DNA of 30,824 nucleotides, taken from a virus. The stretch spans positions 1-30,824 of the IMG/VR virus record IMGVR_UViG_3300048839_000472; one strand, given 5' to 3'. The translations under genes and the position numbers were made by a program. This document shows, one piece after another, positions 22,927 to 29,178 of this stretch. The notes under the pieces are model-generated. The model was not told where the DNA came from and did not search any database. It saw only the letters and a list, made by a program, of their open reading frames with translations. Each line of letters opens with the position of its first letter. The first letter of the stretch is position 1.

Positions 22927-24300
22927 ATGTTAAGATATACTGATAAAGTTAGAGTAGAGAAGGTGCTTGTGGCTGCTGCTGGTACTGTAATCGAACCGAC
23001 TGCTCAGACTTTGTATGATGCTAATGGCAACTCCAATCTGGCTACTGGCCAAGTTGGTTTCTACAATGCTGCAAATAACACGTCGTTCGTTGGTGCTGGT
23101 GCTACCATGCCTGTCTTCTTCATTGCTCAAGGCCGTGATACGTCTAACGATCCGCCTCAACTGCCTTATCGTCCAATTGAACGTTCGGAGAATATCGTCG
23201 TAACTAATGGTGTAGTTTTTGCTGGCGAAATCTGTGCAATTCCTACTAACCATGCTTGGTTGCTTGATGATATTAATCTGAGCGACGAAGAAATCTACGA
23301 GACTAGAATTTCTTTTAGCGGACGTAGAAGTGATATTTACAATGGACGCAACATTCCTACCATCTATGGTTCGTTTACTGCTCCTAACTATACTGAAGCA
23401 GTTGCCGCCGGTACTTTCGCAAGTACTGCCGCTGCTAAAGACCATCTGGTTCAAAATATTGTTGCTGACCTGCAAGCCCAAGGCTCCAAGTCGATCCACG
23501 CTCCTTCTGTTATAGCTATTGCTCTTGACGAAGCTGATGCTGGTGGACATACTGCTACTGTTGCTGATCTTGCTGCGGCTTCTGTTGGTGATAAGTTTAC
23601 GATTGGTTGGACTAATGGTGATATTGCTCGTCCGATTCAACTGACTATGACCGAGGCTCTCATCACTACTTTTGCTGATGCTGTTACTGCTGGTGACCTG
23701 GCTGGTACGGAAGGTGTTGTTCCAGTGGTTGTTACTGCTGAAGCTGCAACTCAATCTTCGCTTGATATCGCTGGTACTGGTACTTCCCGTGCTGATCAGA
23801 TTGTTCTGATTGCTCCTGATGTACGCCTGGCTGCTCACGATAAAATTAAGCAGGTTAAAGAAAGAATTACTGTTGGTTTGACCAGTGGTTATAATACGTC
23901 TGTGGTTACTAAGACCGAAATTGCTCTTCCTAGCGAAGGCGCTGGTCTGGGCCGCAACTGGCAATTGTTCTACGAATCGACCGATGGTCTTCGTAAATTT
24001 GAGTCCACGATTCCTGGTCTGGATGGTCAAAGGATTGAATATCCTTCTGATATCGTCGAAGGTAGCCGCTATGCTGCTTACATGTTCTACCATAACTCCA
24101 GAGGAATGGCTTCTAATGGCCTTCAAAGTGAATCTCCTTATGTGACGATTGTACTTGTTCCTTGCTGCGATGGTGTACTAAAAGATGCTATCGAACTTAT
24201 TTGCAACACGTTTGTAACTAACTTCCCTGGTTTCGCTTCTACACATGATGGTTCTGCTATCGATCTGGGTGAATGCCCCGAAGGTGACGACGAAGGATAA
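22927..24300 (+). CDS. 457-aa abundant virion structural protein
   Basis: Starts MLRYTDKVRVEKVLVAAAGT. It is rich in Ala, Thr, Gly and Val with beta-strand periodicity throughout. The middle (about 150-300) is a low-complexity Ala/Thr-rich insertion (AAVAAGTFASTAAAKDHLVQ-like), and the C-terminus is acidic with two Cys pairs (VPCCDG, LICNT). Codon use is the same highly biased type as in the capsid gene, and a strong terminator follows, so it is probably made in large amounts: a major tail or head-decoration protein. Family is not recognised. Confidence 0.65.
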   Translation: MLRYTDKVRVEKVLVAAAGTVIEPTAQTLYDANGNSNLATGQVGFYNAANNTSFVGAGATMPVFFIAQGRDTSNDPPQLPYRPIERSENIVVTNGVVFAGEICAIPTNHAWLLDDINLSDEEIYETRISFSGRRSDIYNGRNIPTIYGSFTAPNYTEAVAAGTFASTAAAKDHLVQNIVADLQAQGSKSIHAPSVIAIALDEADAGGHTATVADLAAASVGDKFTIGWTNGDIARPIQLTMTEALITTFADAVTAGDLAGTEGVVPVVVTAEAATQSSLDIAGTGTSRADQIVLIAPDVRLAAHDKIKQVKERITVGLTSGYNTSVVTKTEIALPSEGAGLGRNWQLFYESTDGLRKFESTIPGLDGQRIEYPSDIVEGSRYAAYMFYHNSRGMASNGLQSESPYVTIVLVPCCDGVLKDAIELICNTFVTNFPGFASTHDGSAIDLGECPEGDDEG

Positions 24301-24308
24301 GATTTAAG

Positions 24309-24336
24309 GTGGGGGTGAAATTCCCCCACAATTTTT
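24309..24336 (+). terminator. intrinsic terminator after the 457-aa structural gene
   Basis: GTGGGGG (24309-24315) pairs perfectly with CCCCCAC (24323-24329) around a TGAAATT loop, followed by AATTTTT. It closely resembles the terminator behind the capsid gene, including the G5/C5 core, and lies 8 bases after the stop. Confidence 0.8.
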
Positions 24337-24356
24337 AACTATCATAATCATATAAT

Positions 24357-24722
24357 ATGGCTAATAAAGAAACCTTAGAGCTTGCTGGATTTCTTGCAGA
24401 AATTGCGAATGCTCTTGAAAAATCCCTGCGTGACGGTGTTCTTAACTTTGCTGATTTTGCAAACTTTTTGAATACTGCTCTTTCCGCCCCCAATGCTATT
24501 CAAGGCATTGATAAAATTGGCGAAGAAATCAAAGGTTGGACAGATGCCGAAAAAGCACAAGTAATTGTTCTGTTCCAAGAAAAACTTGATTTTGCTGCTG
24601 ATAATCTTGAAAGTGCAGTAGAAGATATTTTCACTGCCGTTGTTTTACTGGTTGGCGCTATTACCAAGCTGGGTTTGAAAGTTTCTGCCCCAGAAGAAGG
24701 TAATGCTGCTGTATCTGAATAA
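24357..24722 (+). CDS. 121-aa helical virion-associated protein
   Basis: Starts MANKETLELAGFLAEIANAL. It is almost entirely helical and acidic (GWTDAEKAQVIVLFQEKLDF, NLESAVEDIFTAVVLLVGAI), with no Cys and a short disordered tail. Codon use is intermediate between the highly biased structural genes and the others. It may be a small tail or head-assembly protein. No family is recognised. Confidence 0.6.
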   Translation: MANKETLELAGFLAEIANALEKSLRDGVLNFADFANFLNTALSAPNAIQGIDKIGEEIKGWTDAEKAQVIVLFQEKLDFAADNLESAVEDIFTAVVLLVGAITKLGLKVSAPEEGNAAVSE

Positions 24723-24733
24723 AAATTAATAGT

Positions 24734-25243
24734 ATGACTGTAACATTAAATAACTGTGATGATCTTCAAGTAACTTCAACTCTGTTAGCAACTTTTTTAG
24801 CAGACGAAGAAAGTTATACCGTAACCTTTAATAGTACGATCAACTGTTGTGACACTGTTTACACAAAGGATGTAGAAGTGGCTGATGTTACAGTCGATAC
24901 TATTTCTATTGATCCTACTGTATACAATTCTACTTGGACTGAATTCCTTTCCGGTGTATACTATTTAGAAATTGTATTAACTGAAACCGAGACAGGAACT
25001 ACTCAAACAGATAAAATATGTTTTCCTGTTGATTGTGCTAATTCTATTTGGACTCTTGTGTGTACACATATTGCTGCTGATACAGAGATGAAATCTAATG
25101 CAGACCGGCTTTATAGGGCTTTCCTTTTATCAGATAATTGTGATGATTGTGAATGCACCAAAGGTTGTACAATTTATGAGGCTCTTATGGAAGAATTGTC
25201 TGTCGACTTGACTAATATTAAAAAAGATTGTGGTTGCTCATGA
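24734..25243 (+). CDS. 169-aa Cys-rich virion protein candidate
   Basis: Starts MTVTLNNCDDLQVTSTLLAT. The first 110 residues are a Thr/Val-rich beta-sandwich-like domain with a Cys pair (INCCDTVY). The last 60 are helical and Cys-rich (SDNCDDCECTKGCTIYEALM, KDCGCS). At least ten Cys residues in a cytoplasmic phage protein suggest metal binding or disulphides formed after release. The stop overlaps the start of the next gene (ATGA). No family is recognised. Confidence 0.6.
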   Translation: MTVTLNNCDDLQVTSTLLATFLADEESYTVTFNSTINCCDTVYTKDVEVADVTVDTISIDPTVYNSTWTEFLSGVYYLEIVLTETETGTTQTDKICFPVDCANSIWTLVCTHIAADTEMKSNADRLYRAFLLSDNCDDCECTKGCTIYEALMEELSVDLTNIKKDCGCS

Positions 25244-25590
25244 CCAGACTACAAAAACTTCAGTGCTTCTTTTTAGATTTAATGTACAAAAATTATGTGT
25301 CTAAAAAGTACATGATCAACTGCAAAGTTGACGATAATCTTATTAATAAGATTGACCGCTACATTTTTTTGTTAGAACAAGATTGCGATATTCCTAATAA
25401 CATTGATTGTGATATTAATAACATCATTAGTTTCAATGAAGATTTTATTAGTTGTATGGCAACAACTTCTTTTTGTACAGAAAACGGAATTAGTACAGAA
25501 TTATGTACTATAACGATCTATGTCTTAGACTCTCGTCCAGACCCAGAACCAGAAATTTGCACTGTAATTAATATAACAGAAACTCCATGA
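25240..25590 (+). CDS. 116-aa Cys-rich protein
   Basis: The start is ATG at 25240 (MTRLQKLQCFFLDLMYKNYV), overlapping the preceding stop as ATGA; the frame is open to 25228 but only through a TTG. An N-terminal helix is followed by an acidic, Cys-containing middle (LLEQDCDIPNNIDCDINNII) and a beta-rich end with Cys residues. With the previous gene it forms a coupled Cys-rich pair, possibly partners. Function is unknown. Confidence 0.55.
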   Translation: MTRLQKLQCFFLDLMYKNYVSKKYMINCKVDDNLINKIDRYIFLLEQDCDIPNNIDCDINNIISFNEDFISCMATTSFCTENGISTELCTITIYVLDSRPDPEPEICTVINITETP

Positions 25591-27122
25591 TTACTTATTC
25601 AAACATAAGAAGATATTTTAGTTCTCCAACGGATTCTGCTCCCTGGACTTATTTGTTTTACGATGCAAATAATACTGGTTGTGTGACTTTTTCTAATGCG
25701 TCTGGCACAACTAATGCAAACAATGTTTCTACAAACATCACTTTTACTAATGAGTTATGTATTGAAGAAGCCGATATTCGCCTTAGAGTACAAGGTGTAA
25801 ATGGTTGCGTAAACACCGCAAATATTACTTTTGATACTTTACCGTGTTCCAACTTTGTAGTTTCTGATATTGCATATACTGCACCATTTTCTTTTTCTGT
25901 AGCTGCTTCTGGTGGAACTGCCCCTTATACTTATGAGTGGTTTTATGATGATACTGTTTTTACAGCAGGTGGAAATACTAACACACAGCTAATCAACTTT
26001 AGTGTAAACAATACTCCGCTACCAACCAGTACTGATATTGTTTGCAAAGTTACTGATAATTTTGGCTGCTCCGATACAAAAGTTTATACTTATAACTTCT
26101 GTACCGCAACAGCTAGTAATTTAGTTACTTCTCTTAGTTGTTTAGGAACTACTGGGGCTGCTAATAATGCAATGGTGTTTTTAAATGTAACTCCATGTGG
26201 CGGAACAACTATTGACTGGTTACAAGGAATAAGTTTTACAAATGTTCCTAGTGGCATGACTATTACACATCCATATTCTAGTGGAAACTTGGCTGCCCCG
26301 AATAATAAGATCATTATTCAAACTACTAATGCAGTAACCAACGGAACTTACTATCTTACTTACAGAGTAAAAGATAGTAATGGCTTATGGTCTTCTACGG
26401 GGTCATTAACAGTTATTGTTCCTATTTGTTATGAAGGTGTTGTTGTAACTCCTATTACTGCTCAAAATAGAACTATCCAAATTGGTTGCGATGTGGTTCC
26501 AGGGGATATTATAGAAGTTGACATTTCCGATGCAGTAGTCCCTAATACTACTGTTGATTGGACTTCTTTGGTCTTTACTGATAGCGGTACAAATCAAACC
26601 GCAACTACTCTTGGGGAAGATAATGGGTATGATGATGTAACAACTCCAAATGTTACTTATAGTTCGGCAAATAAAATTATTTACTATGAAGTTCCTGCTG
26701 TTAGTGGAACAGACTCATTTGAATGGTCTATTTCAACTTCAGGATCTCCTTCTCTTGTTTCTAATGGTGTAGTTTATACTATTCTTCTTGAATGTGTAGA
26801 TGCTCCAATTGCAGACGATGACGATGCTTGCGTTATCTGCGGAGAAACAATTGAAATAGACATTTTAGCAAATGACGATGCTAACGGTGGGGTTATCAAT
26901 ACAAATAGTGTTGTTTTAACCTCTGGACCTTCTAATGGTGTTGCTATGCTTAGTCTCGACGGTAAGATTACTTATACCGCCAATTCTGGTTTTGCTGGTA
27001 CAGACACTATTACTTATACTGTAAATAATAACAATAATAATCCACAAACATCTAATGAAGCAACTGTAACCATCACTGTAATATGTGCCGGCGAACCTGC
27101 AAATATTAGTGTTTGTAACTAA
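25587..27122 (+). CDS. multi-Ig surface protein with SprB-like and cadherin/VCBS-like domains
   Basis: A 511-residue beta protein (MITYSNIRRYFSSPTDSAPW...). About residues 100-170 match a SprB-type Ig repeat (FSVAASGGTAPYTYEWFYDD), a module of Bacteroidota gliding adhesins and gill-type surface proteins. About 415-505 match a cadherin-like/VCBS-type Ig domain (EIDILANDDANGGVINTN... AMLSLDGKITYTANSGFAGT), with Asp residues for calcium. Between them are two or three further Cys-containing Ig-like domains. There is no signal peptide, so it is probably a virion surface fibre or decoration that binds the host envelope. Confidence 0.8.
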   Translation: MITYSNIRRYFSSPTDSAPWTYLFYDANNTGCVTFSNASGTTNANNVSTNITFTNELCIEEADIRLRVQGVNGCVNTANITFDTLPCSNFVVSDIAYTAPFSFSVAASGGTAPYTYEWFYDDTVFTAGGNTNTQLINFSVNNTPLPTSTDIVCKVTDNFGCSDTKVYTYNFCTATASNLVTSLSCLGTTGAANNAMVFLNVTPCGGTTIDWLQGISFTNVPSGMTITHPYSSGNLAAPNNKIIIQTTNAVTNGTYYLTYRVKDSNGLWSSTGSLTVIVPICYEGVVVTPITAQNRTIQIGCDVVPGDIIEVDISDAVVPNTTVDWTSLVFTDSGTNQTATTLGEDNGYDDVTTPNVTYSSANKIIYYEVPAVSGTDSFEWSISTSGSPSLVSNGVVYTILLECVDAPIADDDDACVICGETIEIDILANDDANGGVINTNSVVLTSGPSNGVAMLSLDGKITYTANSGFAGTDTITYTVNNNNNNPQTSNEATVTITVICAGEPANISVCN

Positions 27123-27133
27123 TAATAACACAA

Positions 27134-27745
27134 ATGAAGAAGAAATATATTCCTTTTAATTTGGTGAGAAACAACAGGACTAATCTGCTTGGCCCGGATT
27201 TCGATCTGCAAAAGTATATTAAAGATGTTGTCGCTGAAGAACTGCTTGCCGGTACTTTTTCTCTGCCAGCTATTGATACCGTAACTGGTACGGTAGCCGA
27301 TGATAATGATGCAGCCACTAAAGGTGTTGCTGTATATCTTCACATAGACGAGAAAAGTCAGTCCATTTTTGGTCACCTTGAATTCGTATCTCCTACGAAC
27401 GCAAGCACAACTTTCAGAGTAGGTGCATCTGGTCCTTATGTAAAAGCTGTAGATGATGATGCCGCTGCTACTGGTGGTTATCAAGTTTACTTTGATGAAG
27501 ATGCTGCTGATGCAGACAGCCGCTTTTTGGTGAATAATGCACTGACTGGCACTGATATCTTTGTGGTTGCGTCTGATGGTAAACTGATTCGTTTCAAGCA
27601 TAATGCTACTCCTGCTACTCCTGGCGTTGCTGTCTATCTTGATGAAGATGCTGCTTCAGCGCACCTGAAATTGCTGTTTGTTTCTCCTACCAATACTAAT
27701 GGTACATTTACCACTGACGATTCGGTTACTTTTGTAAAACAATAA
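27134..27745 (+). CDS. 203-aa protein with three ~50-residue repeats, probable abundant virion protein
   Basis: Starts MKKKYIPFNLVRNNRTNLLG. The N-terminal 45 residues include a helix (DLQKYIKDVVAEELLAGTF). Then comes a repeat with a period of about 50 residues, at about 60-96 (ATKGVAVYLHIDE), 111-145 (ATGGYQVYFDEDA) and 161-199 (ATPGVAVYLDEDA); the first and third also share 'FVSPTN'. The N-terminal anchor plus beta repeats is the plan of a short fibre or decoration protein. Its codons are the biased CTG/GCT/CGT type of the capsid gene, so many copies are likely. Confidence 0.65.
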   Translation: MKKKYIPFNLVRNNRTNLLGPDFDLQKYIKDVVAEELLAGTFSLPAIDTVTGTVADDNDAATKGVAVYLHIDEKSQSIFGHLEFVSPTNASTTFRVGASGPYVKAVDDDAAATGGYQVYFDEDAADADSRFLVNNALTGTDIFVVASDGKLIRFKHNATPATPGVAVYLDEDAASAHLKLLFVSPTNTNGTFTTDDSVTFVKQ

Positions 27746-27746
27746 T

Positions 27747-28454
27747 ATGGCCACTACTATAACTCCTTTTAATGAAATTGGAGTAGCAACTACTGGTGGA
27801 ACATGGACTTATACGGGGAGTGGCTCTACAGGAGCTGTTCCCCTACCTCCTGATCCTCCTGCTCTTTATGATGATGAGCTTGACTTTGACGAAGTTGCTG
27901 CCGGTACTTATACGTATAAATATACTGTCTCTGAAGTTGGCTGCGACGATGCAGAAACTACTTTGACAATTAATGTATTTAAAGCCGTTCCGGTGAAAAA
28001 TGATGAGTGTAGTACACCAAGAATTATGGTATTTCCATATAATGGCGGCACAAGTATAACCTATAATCAAACTTTAGATTCTGATTGTCCTGGTACAACA
28101 GCGCCAACTTTATCAGCTATAGATCTTCCTGTTGAATGGGATGCAATAGATGTTGGAGTAGATGTTTGGTTTAGAGTTACATTTGATCCTACCTATCCTC
28201 CCGTACCTATTATTGCCTGTTCTTTTACAGTTGATGGAAATCCTTATGGTACTGAAGGAGTTTTAGAACCTTTGATTGCAGTTTATTCTAATTGTGATGA
28301 CGAAGATTTAATTGAGGCCGAAGTGCCCCAAGGCGGGGCAAGAGAAGTAAACCTTACATTAACCGACTTATTTGATACAGCACAAACTTTTCTTATTAGA
28401 GTAGCTTGTCCTGTTGGTTATGAAGGTAATTTTGATCTTACTTTAACAGTATAA
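27747..28454 (+). CDS. 235-aa two-domain beta-sandwich surface protein
   Basis: Starts MATTITPFNEIGVATTGGTW. Residues about 15-77 form an Ig/PKD-like domain (GGTWTYTG..., then AGTYTYKYTVSEVGCDDAET). Residues about 80-235 resemble the prepeptidase-C-like beta-sandwich that Bacteroidota attach to secreted proteins: 'VKNDECSTPRIMVF', 'VDVWFRVTFDPT', 'LIAVYSNCDDEDL', 'TFLIRVACPVGYEGNFDLTL'. No signal peptide. It is one of a run of adhesin-like virion proteins whose modules look host-derived. Confidence 0.6.
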   Translation: MATTITPFNEIGVATTGGTWTYTGSGSTGAVPLPPDPPALYDDELDFDEVAAGTYTYKYTVSEVGCDDAETTLTINVFKAVPVKNDECSTPRIMVFPYNGGTSITYNQTLDSDCPGTTAPTLSAIDLPVEWDAIDVGVDVWFRVTFDPTYPPVPIIACSFTVDGNPYGTEGVLEPLIAVYSNCDDEDLIEAEVPQGGAREVNLTLTDLFDTAQTFLIRVACPVGYEGNFDLTLTV

Positions 28455-28455
28455 T

Positions 28456-29178
28456 ATGCCTGTAATTTTTAGTAATGTTGTACAAAGGTCTGTTAACGAC
28501 GCAAATAATGACCTTAATTTAAATTCGGCTACTACTGCTGTAGACCATACCTTAGTACATATACTAGGTGTTAATGGTGTTGGAGGCGGTGGAAATATTG
28601 CACAATCAAGAACATTATATCTTGATTTAACAAATCTTACTGAATCATCCGTTATTGATGCTACACAGGACTATCTTGTTTTTTATGATACTTCTTCCGG
28701 AAATCATTATAAAATTAAGATTCAAGATTTAGTCAGTAGTGGTATTTTTCAGTATGTAAAGTATATTGATAATAACTGCACAATAATTGCCTCTAATACT
28801 GGCATTACAGTAACAAAATCTTCCGGCACTATTTCTGTAACTATCCCCGAAAATGTTCATTTAATATCTTTAAATATTACAGGTGAACTTGCTGATCTTG
28901 ATCCATATGCAAACTTATATGTAGAGTTTGTACATCAAATGGAAGTAACTATTAATCAAGATTTAGACTCTGCTGTAGTTCCTATAATGACGTATATTAA
29001 TACGACATTTCCAGTAACATTGAATGGTGGAGTTGTTTCTGAAGATTTTCCTGCCCAGTATGATCCAAATAAAACTTATAACTTAGTTGAATGCGGTTTA
29101 GACGGAACAGACGCTATACTTAAAATTAAGATTGAGTCTATTGTAGACGATCATTTTATTATTAAATTGAATTTCTAA
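28456..29178 (+). CDS. 240-aa fibre-associated protein candidate
   Basis: Starts MPVIFSNVVQRSVNDANNDL. The N-terminus contains a Gly-rich turn (HILGVNGVGGGGNIAQSRTL) followed by 'LYLDLTNL'; this segment resembles the shaft-attachment part of phage fibres. The rest is beta-rich with regular Ile/Val/Thr. It ends TAATG with the next gene. It probably supports or connects the last fibre gene. No defined family. Confidence 0.5.
   Translation: MPVIFSNVVQRSVNDANNDLNLNSATTAVDHTLVHILGVNGVGGGGNIAQSRTLYLDLTNLTESSVIDATQDYLVFYDTSSGNHYKIKIQDLVSSGIFQYVKYIDNNCTIIASNTGITVTKSSGTISVTIPENVHLISLNITGELADLDPYANLYVEFVHQMEVTINQDLDSAVVPIMTYINTTFPVTLNGGVVSEDFPAQYDPNKTYNLVECGLDGTDAILKIKIESIVDDHFIIKLNF

Noticed and set aside
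22930-24126. 398-codon open frame on the minus strand over the 457-aa structural gene
   Set aside because: Same codon-bias effect as over the capsid gene. The equal length of the two antisense frames is a coincidence, and the product is Ser/Asn/Arg-rich without domains.
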